This document shows positions 40,442 to 50,338 of a DNA stretch of 64,000 nucleotides, piece after piece. Location: the IMG/VR virus record IMGVR_UViG_3300050120_000115, positions 1 to 64,000 of that record, one strand, 5' to 3'. Every line of letters starts with the position of its first letter. The stretch's first letter is position 1. The position numbers were made by a program, and so were the translations under genes. Under the pieces are notes generated by a model. It was not told where the DNA came from, searched no databases, and saw nothing but the letters and a program-made list of their open reading frames with translations. This stretch comes from a virus.

Positions 40442-40460
40442 TTGACAGATGGTGTAGAAT
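40442..40460 (+). promoter_or_regulatory. unusual promoter-like element before glycosyltransferase
   Basis: CACTTGACAGATGGTGTAGAAT: TTGACA (40442-40447), 7 bases, TAGAAT (40455-40460). Nearly the same string (TTGACAGAGGGTGTATAGT) precedes the third HNH gene on the other strand. Confidence 0.4.
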
Positions 40461-40478
40461 TCCTGGTGGAGGAATAAA

Positions 40479-41483
40479 ATGTCAAAGTTGCATGTCGTTG
40501 GATTGCCACATACTTTTGTTACAGAAGAATATTCTGCGTGTGCCTATACCCAAAAGGTGCGTAAGTTTATTCCTATGATGGAAGCTCAGGGATTTGAGGT
40601 TATTCTTCATGATCCCATTTCCCCGGAGGAAAAAATAGGGTTCGGATTCAGCGGCCCTGAAGACTATCTTAAAATAGACTTTAATAGCGATCTTCCCATG
40701 TGGAAATTGCTTAACCAGCGTCTAGTAGAAATACTGAAGGACGCCCCTAGCACCGACATTCTTTGTTTGATTACAGGACAGCCTCACGAAGAGTTGGTTA
40801 GCGCGCTTAATATGCGAATAGTCGAATTTGGCGTTGGATATCAGGGAGTGCTTAACGGTTCGTTCAGAGTTTTCGAATCCAACGCTTGGCGTAATTATGT
40901 ATACGGATCTTACAAAGCAGATGTTAGCTTTTATGATGAGGTTATACCCAACTATTATGAGATAGAAAAGTTTCCTGTTGTAGAACAACCTGATGATTAT
41001 TTTGCTTTTGTCGGTAGGATGACAGATAAAAAGGGATATCGAATAGCAGAAAAGGTCTGTGAAGATGCAGGGTATGAATTGATACTTGTCGGTCAGGGCG
41101 ATACACCTTCATATGGAGACTACCGTGGGCTGCTCCCGTATAACGAAACCATAGAAATTATGGCACACGCTAAAGCATTGTTTGTCCCCACTACTTACAT
41201 CGCCCCATTTGAGGGTGTTCATATTGAGGCCCAGCTTTGTGGCACCCCTGTAATTACAACTGATCAGGGGGTCTTCCAGGAGACTGTAGTAAACGGCTTC
41301 AATGGATATCGCTGCAAGATGTATCGAGATTTTGTTGAGGCTAGTGAAAAAATACCCCAACTCGACAGATCTTCAATAGCTTCTTCGGCGCGCTCTAAAT
41401 ACAGCCTTGAGTCTGTCGGAAAACAATATGCAGACTATTTTCTGAGGCTAGACACCTTAAACGGAGCAGGTTGGTACGCCTAA
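40479..41483 (+). CDS. glycosyltransferase, GT4-like
   Basis: 334 residues. The C-terminal nucleotide-sugar domain is clear: FAFVGRMTDKKGYRIAEKV, LILVGQGD, LPYNETIEIMAHAKALFVPTTYIAPFEGVHIEAQLCGTPVITTDQGVFQETVVNGFNGY, with the EX7E-type acidic positions. It transfers a sugar to an unknown acceptor, perhaps a virion protein or host polymer. Strong GGTGGAGGA site. AT-rich relative to the preceding genes. Unusual inside a baseplate cluster. Confidence 0.88.
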   Translation: MSKLHVVGLPHTFVTEEYSACAYTQKVRKFIPMMEAQGFEVILHDPISPEEKIGFGFSGPEDYLKIDFNSDLPMWKLLNQRLVEILKDAPSTDILCLITGQPHEELVSALNMRIVEFGVGYQGVLNGSFRVFESNAWRNYVYGSYKADVSFYDEVIPNYYEIEKFPVVEQPDDYFAFVGRMTDKKGYRIAEKVCEDAGYELILVGQGDTPSYGDYRGLLPYNETIEIMAHAKALFVPTTYIAPFEGVHIEAQLCGTPVITTDQGVFQETVVNGFNGYRCKMYRDFVEASEKIPQLDRSSIASSARSKYSLESVGKQYADYFLRLDTLNGAGWYA

Positions 41484-41492
41484 ACCGAACCC

Positions 41493-41520
41493 TTGACTTT
41501 CGCGATTCTTGTGATAAGAT
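41493..41520 (+). promoter_or_regulatory. promoter for baseplate wedge genes
   Basis: TTGACT (41493-41498), 16 bases, TGA-TAAGAT (41515-41520), about 28 bases before ATG 41548. Confidence 0.65.
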
Positions 41521-41547
41521 CTATTAGAAGACTGGATTTCCACGCCC

Positions 41548-42258
41548 ATGGCGCAACCCATCACTAATTTAACAGCTGATTGGATTCCATCCACAGGGGT
41601 GAACCTGCAGTGGACAGCGGCTACTGACGCCACCAACGCCTCCGTATATGAAATTTACGTTCTAGAGGACGTTCTGTCATACTCCCCTTCGTGGAATCTG
41701 GTAAGTACGTCTTCCCCTTACGTCGTCTCCTCAGCATCCCCTGGAAATGCTGCTTCTACGCTTTTACAGGTGGTGGCTCCAGCTACTTCCTATACTTTCC
41801 CAGCCGCCTCCATATCTGCACTTCAGGGTCCTGGATCTACGGTGGCTCCATCGTCTTTGGCATTCTTGATTATTCACATTGACTATAGTGGAGCGTCTAG
41901 CACCGGAATAAGCGTGTCTGCTTTTCAGGCACCCCAGAATAGACCGTATGGAGTACCACATTTTCAGAATAGTGTGTCTATCGACAATTTCGGTCAGTTC
42001 GATGTTAACCCTCAAGACTCTTACGAAGATGTCTCTTCTTGCGTAGCCGTATTCTTGGGAACGCTACCGGGACAGCGACCGGTCATTCCAGACTATGGAA
42101 CACCAGACCTGACCTTCAGTGATCTGGATGTATTGGATATTACCAACAATCTTGGTATTTATGAGCCTCGCGCTGATGCAAGGATAACAGTTCAAGTGGA
42201 TGATAACGATAACGCAACCCTGAGTGTACTGGTTCAGGGAATACAGGGCGGAACATAA
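41548..42258 (+). CDS. gp25-like baseplate wedge with N-terminal FN3-like domain
   Basis: 236 residues. Residues 1-125 look like a fibronectin-III sandwich (PITNLTADWIPSTGVNLQWTAATD...YEIYVLED). Residues 135-236 match gp25/GpW lysozyme-like wedge proteins (FGQFDVNPQDSYEDVSSCVAVFLGTLPGQRPVIPDYG). gp25 anchors the wedge beside the J protein, which follows. The FN3 fusion is uncommon. The C-terminal base overlaps the next ATG. Confidence 0.75.
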   Translation: MAQPITNLTADWIPSTGVNLQWTAATDATNASVYEIYVLEDVLSYSPSWNLVSTSSPYVVSSASPGNAASTLLQVVAPATSYTFPAASISALQGPGSTVAPSSLAFLIIHIDYSGASSTGISVSAFQAPQNRPYGVPHFQNSVSIDNFGQFDVNPQDSYEDVSSCVAVFLGTLPGQRPVIPDYGTPDLTFSDLDVLDITNNLGIYEPRADARITVQVDDNDNATLSVLVQGIQGGT

Positions 42259-44978
42259 TGGCGAGCACATACATATCACTACCGGTTATCACTGACAGTG
42301 ATGTTATTGCACAACAGGCAATCGCCAATATTTCCCAGAACCTTCCCGGCTGGGTTGCGCGCGAAGGGAACCTAGAAGTATTGATTCTAGAGCAAATGGC
42401 CCTTGCAGCCGCAGAAGCTGCTACTACTGCTTCAGATGTTCCTAACGAGATCTTCACATTCTACGGATCTCTTATTGGCATAACCCCAATGCTGGGAACA
42501 TATGAGACAATTCAAGTTACCCTAACTTTGGTTAGCCCAGCTGCCGGAAGTCCTGGTTACCAGATTCCTGCCGGGACACAAATGGGATTTTACTTTGCCG
42601 GAGCGTCTTATGTTTTTGAGACGATGACAGATTCACTTATTACCACGGGTGGTAGCAGTATCTCTTTGACTGTGCGAGCTGTTGCGGTTGGCTCTGTATA
42701 CGATCTAGATACACTGTCTTCGACTAGCGGCCTAAATCTTACTAGTCTTTACCTTCAGTTAAGTAACAGTGATCCTTTGGTTTCTATAATTGAGCTTACG
42801 TCTACTCCCGCAACCAACGCTAACTTGATCTTAGGGACGGACCCCGAAAGCAGCACGTCGTTCCTAAATCGCTTGAGTGCGGAACTACAGCTCCTTGCTC
42901 CGCGTCCTATCACATCATCAGACTACTCATTATTCTCCCAAAATGTTGCTGGAATATATCGCGCTCTTTCCATAGACGGTATCAACCCATTCAGTAACCT
43001 TATGTCAGTAACTAATGCCAATCCTACTCTTATGGCGACATCTGGTAGCATCCCATCTGGATGGGTCGGAGTAGGAGATGGTGGAACTAATCTCGCGGCT
43101 TTGAGTACCCCAGGGACATCTCCTTCTAACTACGTGGCAGTAACAACTGCTGCTTCAGCTCTAACATCTCTTGCTCCCTTTGAGGCCGCTAGCATAGTCG
43201 GAGCTACATCTATTACTATTACAACCGGCACTGGTCCTGCTATAAGTACTTCAGCAAGTCCTACCAATCCTGCTGTGGTTATAATAATTGATACGGTCAA
43301 CGGCAACGAGGTATCCCTAGTAACGGCTGCGGCTGCGACAACGGGTTCTGGCGCTACCACACAGCAGGTGCTCACTTTAGGGGCTCCCCTTGGATATGCC
43401 CACAGTACATCAGCCACTCTTTCGGTAGCCCAGGGTGCTGATCTACCTCTTGTGGGATCAACCCCAGGATCTCCCGGCATTACTGCCGCTAACTCAAAAT
43501 ACTACCAGGCATCGGCAGTGATACAGTGCGGTTCAGACACAACCGCAACTGCAAAGCCACATATAGTAGCCCTGGCTACCTACCTTGATGGATCTACACG
43601 AGTATTCTCTAGTCACCCACAATTTACTAGTGGATTATTCGATTACACAGCCTCACCTAAGACCATTCTTTGCAATATTCCAACGGTAAATTCGTCTAGT
43701 TCTAACTACCTAGCCGGTTCTGCTAATGCTCCATACAATACCCTTAAGCCATCTTTGGTATCAGTTAAAACATTTGTAGTGTGGACCGTTGCCGGAACTT
43801 CCAAAACTCACTACATCTATTACGACAGCGTAGCAGCTACTCCACAACAGTTTCAGGACGATGATCAGCCAACTATATCTACAAGTTACTGGAACTTTAT
43901 TCCAGATCCTAATCTATCTAGTTACTATTTTGCTAATTCAGCCCTAGGATCGTGGAGCGTTCCTTCTGGGGTTACTGTTATTCCTGGATTCGGATTTCAG
44001 TACCTTGGAACTGGCTCGGCTTTAGGAAGTAATCTAACAGTAACTTCACAGATTTTTAATTTATCTAATGTTTCTTCAGATAACCCTGGTGTTACTACTA
44101 GAAATTATACAGCGTTTGCTACAGTAGACGCATCGTACACTGGTTCTAATTTTGGTAACATTAACGTAGAGGTATGGGACCTTAGTACTGGAGCCATCTT
44201 AACCACCGGCAGTGGCCCCACAAATGTTTCAGTTTCTCCTGCTTCCCCTATTTTGAGTACCCTAACCATTCCGTTTACCCTTACCACCGCAAAAGATGTT
44301 GAAGTAAGAATAGTATTTGGTACGGGACTTAATGTTCCCCTAAACTCTAGTGTGGTGATTTCAAATATTGGAATTATGGGTGGAACTCAGACTGCTGCGT
44401 ACTGCACGTCAAAAAACGATGGTGGGTATTCATGGACCCAGGGTGGTCTGTACTCAACTCAGGTGTTCAATTATCCACGAATGATTTCAATATGTCCCAT
44501 AGATGTAAATGGAATTGGTGTAATAGATTCTGTCAATGACAATCTTATTTCCTATCTTCAATCTCGACGTGAAATTAACTTTGTTACCAATGTCCTTCAG
44601 CCCAACTATTTACCTATTGATATTTCTTGGAGTGCCTATGTCGAAGCTGGATACAGTGCAGCTACAGTACAGACGGCTGTCAACGCTGCTATAAGAAACT
44701 TCTTAAATCCAGCTACATGGGCTAATGGGCAGGGTAACCCGCCATCGTGGGACGGATCTCAAACTACTATTCGTATATTTGACATAGCTTCGGCCATGAG
44801 CCAGGTACAGGGTCTGGGTAGTATTACTGCTGTTACTACTCGTCCGTCGTGGCCAATCTCTGGATCATATGGGACTTCAGACATTGTGATGATTGGCATA
44901 GCCGGTCTTCCTATAGCTAATAACATAACTTCCAGTATTCTTACCTCTACTCTCGCTGCATTTTCTGGATTAACCTAA
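42258..44978 (+). CDS. baseplate J-like protein, enlarged
   Basis: 906 residues. Baseplate-J core at the ends: GWVAREGNLEVLILEQMALAAAEAATTA and PAGTQMGFYFAGASYVF, then TDPESSTSFLNRLSAELQLLAPRPITSSDYSLFSQNV, and C-terminal LQSRREINFVTNVLQPNYLPIDISW. An insert of about 450 residues (about 270-720) is beta-rich and may be a carbohydrate-binding or fibre-docking domain; usual J proteins are 300-450 residues. Confidence 0.85.
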   Translation: MASTYISLPVITDSDVIAQQAIANISQNLPGWVAREGNLEVLILEQMALAAAEAATTASDVPNEIFTFYGSLIGITPMLGTYETIQVTLTLVSPAAGSPGYQIPAGTQMGFYFAGASYVFETMTDSLITTGGSSISLTVRAVAVGSVYDLDTLSSTSGLNLTSLYLQLSNSDPLVSIIELTSTPATNANLILGTDPESSTSFLNRLSAELQLLAPRPITSSDYSLFSQNVAGIYRALSIDGINPFSNLMSVTNANPTLMATSGSIPSGWVGVGDGGTNLAALSTPGTSPSNYVAVTTAASALTSLAPFEAASIVGATSITITTGTGPAISTSASPTNPAVVIIIDTVNGNEVSLVTAAAATTGSGATTQQVLTLGAPLGYAHSTSATLSVAQGADLPLVGSTPGSPGITAANSKYYQASAVIQCGSDTTATAKPHIVALATYLDGSTRVFSSHPQFTSGLFDYTASPKTILCNIPTVNSSSSNYLAGSANAPYNTLKPSLVSVKTFVVWTVAGTSKTHYIYYDSVAATPQQFQDDDQPTISTSYWNFIPDPNLSSYYFANSALGSWSVPSGVTVIPGFGFQYLGTGSALGSNLTVTSQIFNLSNVSSDNPGVTTRNYTAFATVDASYTGSNFGNINVEVWDLSTGAILTTGSGPTNVSVSPASPILSTLTIPFTLTTAKDVEVRIVFGTGLNVPLNSSVVISNIGIMGGTQTAAYCTSKNDGGYSWTQGGLYSTQVFNYPRMISICPIDVNGIGVIDSVNDNLISYLQSRREINFVTNVLQPNYLPIDISWSAYVEAGYSAATVQTAVNAAIRNFLNPATWANGQGNPPSWDGSQTTIRIFDIASAMSQVQGLGSITAVTTRPSWPISGSYGTSDIVMIGIAGLPIANNITSSILTSTLAAFSGLT

Positions 44979-44996
44979 AGCATCCTAAGGATCTTC

Positions 44997-46403
44997 ATGT
45001 CTATAGATAGTGTAAATAACTTTGTTACAACTCTAGTGGAAACACCACCATCTCCGTTCATCTCTGGAACGTCAATGTTCGTTAGAACAGGTGATGGTGC
45101 CCTGATGCCAACACCTCCGTTCAACCTAACGGTGTCACCCCCTGGTGTGGCCGCTAATGCATATAATGCTGAAATAGTTAGGGTTACCGCTATATCTGGT
45201 GACCAGATTACCAACATGACCAGAGGTGTGGAAAGTTCTATAATTCAGAATATACAGGCTGGATGGACGGTAAATCAAAGTATTACCGCTGGACTTATTG
45301 CAGAAATCGAAGCAGCAATTGCTGCTGGTGGAGGCGGTGGGGGCGGTGGCGGAGGTGCTGTATCTAGCGTATTCGGCAGAACTGGAGCAGTGATACAGAC
45401 CATCGGTGATTACGGTGTCGGTCAAGTTACGGGAGCTGCCCCATCGGCATCTCCTTCGCTCACCGGAACGCCCACTGCGCCCACTGCGCCTGCGTTGACT
45501 AACAGCACACAGATATCTACAACCGCATACACCGATGCAGCAGTTTCTGTAGAAAAAGCACGAGCAATAGCCGTAGAGGTAGGATTCGTCTCGTCTGCTT
45601 CTCCAGCTTTGACGGGAACACCTACGGCCCCAACTAATAGTACGGTTACGGATTCTACCACACAGATAGCTACAGATGCTTTTGTTCAGGCCGCAGTTAC
45701 TAATGGAGTAACTGGCGGTCCATCTATATTTACAGCGAGCGGAACATGGACACCATCAACGACCGGTCAGCAATTGTTCATGGCTACTGTTGTCGGGGGG
45801 GGTGGAGGAAGTGGGGTCGCGTCTACTACCTATGGCGCTGGTGGCGGGGGGGGCGGAGAAGTATTAGCTAACTTCTACCTAGGACACGTAACCACATCTC
45901 AAACTATTACTATAGGGGCCGGTGGAACCCCTGGTAATTCTGGTGGTAATACTACCATAGGTTCCTTAGCTACTGCTAAGGGTGGTTTCGCTGGCTCTAC
46001 ACAGAATGGTGGCCCTGGGGGTGCTTGTCCTCAGGCATATAATTCAACCAGCCCTGGGGCCGGTGGACAGGGGTCTTCAAGTACTAATGGTTCATTTGGA
46101 TACAGTGGCCTATTCAGATTTGGCTCTGGTGGTGGTGGTGGTGGATTTCATGCTTCCACCGGAGGGGTAGGTGGTGGACCACTGGGTGCTACCTACGGCG
46201 CTGGGGTAACTGGCGCTGGTGGCGGAGGTGGATCTGGAGACGCAGGTTCTGCTGGGGGTGCCGGGGTCGGTACTGTTGGCGGTGCGGGTGGATCAGCTTT
46301 GGCCAATAGTGGCTCTGGCGGTGGTGGCGGAGGAGCGGGAACGACCCCTGGAGCCGGTGGAAATGGTGGTTCTGGATATATAATCGTTTGGCAGGTTGCA
46401 TAG
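44997..46403 (+). CDS. tail fibre with glycine-rich adhesin tip
   Basis: 468 residues. Two tail-fibre repeats (SASPSLTGTPTAPTAPALTNSTQISTTAYTDAAV; SASPALTGTPTAPTNSTVTDSTTQIATDAFVQAAV), typical of T4/lambda side fibres, then residues about 255-468 of poly-Gly motifs (VVGGGGG, YGAGGGGGGEV) as in gp38-type adhesins. The tip should bind the receptor and may vary between relatives. Confidence 0.82.
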   Translation: MSIDSVNNFVTTLVETPPSPFISGTSMFVRTGDGALMPTPPFNLTVSPPGVAANAYNAEIVRVTAISGDQITNMTRGVESSIIQNIQAGWTVNQSITAGLIAEIEAAIAAGGGGGGGGGGAVSSVFGRTGAVIQTIGDYGVGQVTGAAPSASPSLTGTPTAPTAPALTNSTQISTTAYTDAAVSVEKARAIAVEVGFVSSASPALTGTPTAPTNSTVTDSTTQIATDAFVQAAVTNGVTGGPSIFTASGTWTPSTTGQQLFMATVVGGGGGSGVASTTYGAGGGGGGEVLANFYLGHVTTSQTITIGAGGTPGNSGGNTTIGSLATAKGGFAGSTQNGGPGGACPQAYNSTSPGAGGQGSSSTNGSFGYSGLFRFGSGGGGGGFHASTGGVGGGPLGATYGAGVTGAGGGGGSGDAGSAGGAGVGTVGGAGGSALANSGSGGGGGGAGTTPGAGGNGGSGYIIVWQVA

Positions 46404-47083
46404 TGGGACTTTTATTAGAAAAGTTACCTACCAGTGGGGTAACGGGACCATGGCATCTCATCTTTGACGAAGAGTTTAATGGGTCATCTCTCAACACTAA
46501 TCGATGGACCCCATACTGGTTTAGCAATGGAAATGTTGTCAACAATGTTAACTGTTACTCTGCCAATGTATCTGTTACTCCTGCTCACGGCCTGGAGCTA
46601 TTATTAGCTGGTGCTAACAGTGGATCGGTGGTAAGCTCCAATCCTAGTACCAATCCGGTCGGCTTTCAGTTCACCTATGGATACGTAGAGTCTCAGATAA
46701 CCTTCCCTAATAATAATGACTGGTCTGCAGGATGGATATTGGGGAACCCTTATCCAAGTGGTGAATTTGACTATGCGGAAACAGATATACCAAATGAACT
46801 TACTGTAGGTAACTACCATTATGGAACCGGTGACGGCACAGCCGTTAACGACCCATCTCCAATATCTGGAGCCTTAGGAGTAAGTCACGTATTCGGTCTT
46901 GACTGGCAACCCAACCAGGCAAATTTTTATTATGATGGAACGCTCCACCATTCCATTACCGGATCAATTATTGTCAGCACTCCTCAGTACCTAATCTTCA
47001 ACCACGGGGCAACATCATCAAGTGATGCTTCGGGGGCTGGATCAAAAGTTACCGTTAGATACGTTAGGGTTTGGCAACACTAG
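46403..47083 (+). CDS. GH16-like endo-glucanase/galactanase
   Basis: 226 residues from GTG 46403 (TAGTG overlap with previous stop). GH16 jelly-roll: WHLIFDEEFNGSSLNTNRW, FTYGYVESQITFP, catalytic ExDxxE in GEFDYAETDI (E121, D123, E126) and HVFGLDWQPNQANFYYDG. It should cleave a beta-glucan or related polymer on the host. No signal peptide, so likely virion-borne. Confidence 0.88.
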   Translation: MGLLLEKLPTSGVTGPWHLIFDEEFNGSSLNTNRWTPYWFSNGNVVNNVNCYSANVSVTPAHGLELLLAGANSGSVVSSNPSTNPVGFQFTYGYVESQITFPNNNDWSAGWILGNPYPSGEFDYAETDIPNELTVGNYHYGTGDGTAVNDPSPISGALGVSHVFGLDWQPNQANFYYDGTLHHSITGSIIVSTPQYLIFNHGATSSSDASGAGSKVTVRYVRVWQH

Positions 47084-48438
47084 TGACAATAGGTACTGGG
47101 TATTATGGTGAAGGATATTTTGGTGGTACGGACCTTTCGTACATAATCCCGTCTTCCCCCGCGCCCGGATTACCGTCTAGTTACACTACTAATCAGATTT
47201 ATTCAGCAATGCCTCAGTTCGTCCAGGACCAGGACGCTGCACTGGGTTACCCGTTCTATTACTATTTATACGGAGTCTGTCAGTCACTAGACAAACTTGA
47301 CAATCTAATGTTTGATAACGTTGGTGCTGGTATCACCGTTATGCCGACCTCTATTTCGGGAACTCAAATAACACCAGGTAAAATTTCTTTACCAGTTGCG
47401 ATTTCTGATTATGTGATAAATGTTTTCAATACTGATAGTACTTGGAATCAGATAAATACCACGTCCAACTTCACCGTTAGAATAGAAAACGAAATCATAC
47501 TTGTCTCTGGTGGAGCTTATAATTGGACACTTCCAAGTCTACAATTATATGTCGTACAGCGTGGGTACGAAAATACTTCTGCAGCTATTCACGCTGCTAG
47601 CTCTGGGGCTAACGGGACCACTGATCTTGTCAATTACGCTGGAGCTGTCGGTTGGTCACAAATCTTGGACATCAATCGTTGTCCTTCATACGCCCTTCCG
47701 TGGCTCGCACAATTTATTGGGTCGGGGATACCTCAAAATACGACGCTAACGTATCAACAGATGATACAGAAGATGCAGGCTCGCTCAGGATTTCAGAGAG
47801 CAACGGTGTCCTCTATCATTGCAGAGATGGTGGCGGTTATTAATGCGCAGTCTGGTTCTATGTCTCCTATTTCCGCCGCGCAAATTATTGTACTCGAAAA
47901 CACTGGTGTTCTAGCATCTCGTGGCGCTAATCTAAATGCCGCAATCGCTACGACTGGTGCCACCTCTATGGTGCTGACCAACACAGATTCCTCTTGGGGA
48001 GATCTGGGAAGTAATGGAAGTTTCGTGGTGCAGATTGATGGCGAAAAGATTCTAGTACCTCAAGGTCTGTATAACTGGCTTTCGGCCCCGGTAACCATAA
48101 CTGGAATAACAAGAGGCTATGGTGGGACTGGTGCAGCCACTCACACAGTAGGTACTCAAGTCACTCTCGCTGGTGGTAATGACATTTATGGATTCAATGA
48201 GTACGCCATGACAATACTGATCCCGTCATCGTACTACGACCTGTATACATACACCGGTCTAGTAGCAGCAGCGGGTGGCGCGGGAACCTATACGGCAGTC
48301 AATACCTTCATCGGGACACTCGGTGGAATCTACGGAGATCTGTCGGGCTCCTCTCTTCCATCATCAAGTTCTAATTTTGTTAACTTTCTATATCGTTACA
48401 GACCCGCAGGTCTTCAATGCTTCGTTGGTGGTTACTAG
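47083..48438 (+). CDS. baseplate protein, gpI-like
   Basis: 451 residues from GTG 47083 (TAGTG overlap). An N-terminal GYYGEGYFGG, then IYSAMPQFVQDQDAALGYPFYYYLYGVCQSLDKLDNL and GWSQILDINRCPSYALPWLAQFIG...RSGFQRATVSSIIAEM fit tail protein I/XkdT-partner folds that join wedge and fibres. It contains two copies of an Asn/Gly beta unit (NTDSTW...RIENEIILVSGGAYNW; NTDSSW...QIDGEKILVPQGLYNW). Confidence 0.7.
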   Translation: MTIGTGYYGEGYFGGTDLSYIIPSSPAPGLPSSYTTNQIYSAMPQFVQDQDAALGYPFYYYLYGVCQSLDKLDNLMFDNVGAGITVMPTSISGTQITPGKISLPVAISDYVINVFNTDSTWNQINTTSNFTVRIENEIILVSGGAYNWTLPSLQLYVVQRGYENTSAAIHAASSGANGTTDLVNYAGAVGWSQILDINRCPSYALPWLAQFIGSGIPQNTTLTYQQMIQKMQARSGFQRATVSSIIAEMVAVINAQSGSMSPISAAQIIVLENTGVLASRGANLNAAIATTGATSMVLTNTDSSWGDLGSNGSFVVQIDGEKILVPQGLYNWLSAPVTITGITRGYGGTGAATHTVGTQVTLAGGNDIYGFNEYAMTILIPSSYYDLYTYTGLVAAAGGAGTYTAVNTFIGTLGGIYGDLSGSSLPSSSSNFVNFLYRYRPAGLQCFVGGY

Positions 48439-48458
48439 TGGAAATTAAGGAATACTAA

Positions 48459-49169
48459 ATGGCCTCGGGCTCTACTTCAAGACTACACGTACCCTATCCG
48501 GTTAATGCGGACACCGCTAACATCGCGTCCGACATGGAAGCGATTGCTAACTATATTGATGGAAACCTCATTCCATACTACCAGGGAGCTACGTTCGTTG
48601 GAACTCCAGTAAGCGGAAACTTCTGGTGGAACACTACTGCGGGAACTTCGTATGGACTCAATTATTACGATGGCTCATCGTGGCATTCTGTTAGTGCTGT
48701 ATCTACTTCCTTTTCTGGAACTGCGGCGAACCGCTCCTCAATTGTCCCCTCCCCCGTTCTTGGAAATTTCTACTGGGCAACTGACACTACCGTTCTTTCT
48801 TTTTACACCGGGGCAGGGTGGGTAGTAGTAGGAAGCACCACGGTAAATGGACAAGACATTGCTATCTCTACCATCAACACCTGGCAGTCAGTAGCAACCT
48901 TAACTCCTGCAGCTAATGGACTCTATCAAGTAATCGCGTGTTTTGATGTGAACTCAGGCACACCCACCGTAGGGGTGCAGGTACTCTACGCAGACGCAAA
49001 CGGCGCGCAGACACTATCAATAGCCCCAACTGGTTCTGCACTCAGCGCTGGAGGGTGGTCGTCATTGACGGCGCTCATTTCTGCACATACCGGAACGTCC
49101 ATTTCACTTCAGGTACAAGCATCGACAACGAGCAACATCACGGCTAGCGGATTTATAGAGGCGGTATAA
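48459..49169 (+). CDS. putative tail fibre protein
   Basis: 236 residues. The N-terminus (SRLHVPYPVNADTANIASDMEAIANYID) is an adaptor-type motif common in actinophage fibres. The middle has two repeats around GTPVSGNFWWNTTAGTSYGLNYYDGSSW and SPVLGNFYWATDTTVLSFYTGAGW. The C-terminal part is a beta-sandwich. Overlaps the next gene (TAATG). Confidence 0.65.
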   Translation: MASGSTSRLHVPYPVNADTANIASDMEAIANYIDGNLIPYYQGATFVGTPVSGNFWWNTTAGTSYGLNYYDGSSWHSVSAVSTSFSGTAANRSSIVPSPVLGNFYWATDTTVLSFYTGAGWVVVGSTTVNGQDIAISTINTWQSVATLTPAANGLYQVIACFDVNSGTPTVGVQVLYADANGAQTLSIAPTGSALSAGGWSSLTALISAHTGTSISLQVQASTTSNITASGFIEAV

Positions 49170-49570
49170 TGAGCGGCGGAATAATTCTTCCAGAACCCTC
49201 TGTAGTGGCCTTAATAACATCCGGTGGGACCATCGAAGGCCCTGGTGGACTCTCTGGAATTTTCAACGGTGCGATAACAATGTCAGTGGCCAGCACTTGG
49301 TACCAATTATCGTCGGCTTCACTTACTCCCGGAACTTATCTAGTCTTGTTCAGCGGAGTGGTCAGTCCTAACTATTTGTTGTCAATGACACTATCGCTGA
49401 CTAGTGCAGCATCATCGAGTTCGTGGTCAGTTACATCCATAGGATACGCGAACGTAGCAATCGTAAAGGTTGTAACCACCACAACTATCTATATGAATGG
49501 CTCCATCTCTTCCATTGCCTCTGGCGCAGGGGCTGGGTATGGAACTATTATCGCTACATGTATTCTCTAA
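49169..49570 (+). CDS. putative small fibre/decorating protein
   Basis: 133 residues, beta-rich (ITMSVASTWYQLSSASLTPGTYLVLFSGVVS), a jelly-roll pattern common at fibre C-termini. No catalytic motif. Coupled to the upstream fibre gene. Confidence 0.55.
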   Translation: MSGGIILPEPSVVALITSGGTIEGPGGLSGIFNGAITMSVASTWYQLSSASLTPGTYLVLFSGVVSPNYLLSMTLSLTSAASSSSWSVTSIGYANVAIVKVVTTTTIYMNGSISSIASGAGAGYGTIIATCIL

Positions 49571-49579
49571 AGGAAAACA

Positions 49580-50338
49580 ATGACAACTCAAGATAGCCGA
49601 CCGGCTCAACTAGCGTGGCTCAAGTGGGCCGCTGCTAACCCTCACCTATTCATCTATTCTGAGGGTGCCAATCGCATGTCCGCCATTGGCGTATGGCCAT
49701 TAAGCTTTCCGATCACCGCCGACTGCTCAGGATTCGATACATGGATTCCGTGGGTTGCTGGAGGAAATGATCCGAACGGACTCGGGTTCGACCACCAGGG
49801 GTTCACGGGAACTCTTTTGTCACATGAAGAACACCTAGCACTATGGATGCGTAATTCTAAAAACCAATTAGTTGAAGACGTTATTCCGGGAGATTTAGTT
49901 GTTTATGGCCCCGGTACAGGGGAACACGTCGCGATGATCGTTGAAGTTCACAACAATGATATCTTAACAATAAGCTTTGGTGACAGTCAAGGACCTATAT
50001 ATACTTGGGTAAATCCACCTACTACCGTTTCTTCTCGTGGCTACGAAAGCGATGGACGCCAGCCTCAAACGTACCTAGCTAATGTCACTGAGACTACGCG
50101 CCCACTTCGTACTCCTGCTGACTTGTTTGCTAATCCAACAGCCAAGGAACTCGCAGTGGCTGGTCTCGTTTATCTTACCGGTCCCCCCGAAGCGAAGATT
50201 GCCCAGGGCAACAAGTGGCCTATCTATTATTTCTACGACGGAAAGTTTTATATTGTGCATCCCAATATGCCTGTTGGCACCGAAGAATACGCATCGAAGA
50301 ATTACAAAACTCCAAATCATGCAGTAAGTGAGGAGTAA
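49580..50338 (+). CDS. NlpC/P60-like endolysin
   Basis: 252 residues. Catalytic pattern of NlpC/P60 or CHAP peptidases: ITADCSGFDTWI with C49, GDLVVYGPGTGEHVAMIV with H116, then DSQGPI. A C-terminal segment from about residue 170 (ETTRPLRTPADLF...WPIYYFYDGKFYIVHP) may bind the wall. First gene of the lysis block, ahead of holin-like genes. Confidence 0.8.
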   Translation: MTTQDSRPAQLAWLKWAAANPHLFIYSEGANRMSAIGVWPLSFPITADCSGFDTWIPWVAGGNDPNGLGFDHQGFTGTLLSHEEHLALWMRNSKNQLVEDVIPGDLVVYGPGTGEHVAMIVEVHNNDILTISFGDSQGPIYTWVNPPTTVSSRGYESDGRQPQTYLANVTETTRPLRTPADLFANPTAKELAVAGLVYLTGPPEAKIAQGNKWPIYYFYDGKFYIVHPNMPVGTEEYASKNYKTPNHAVSEE

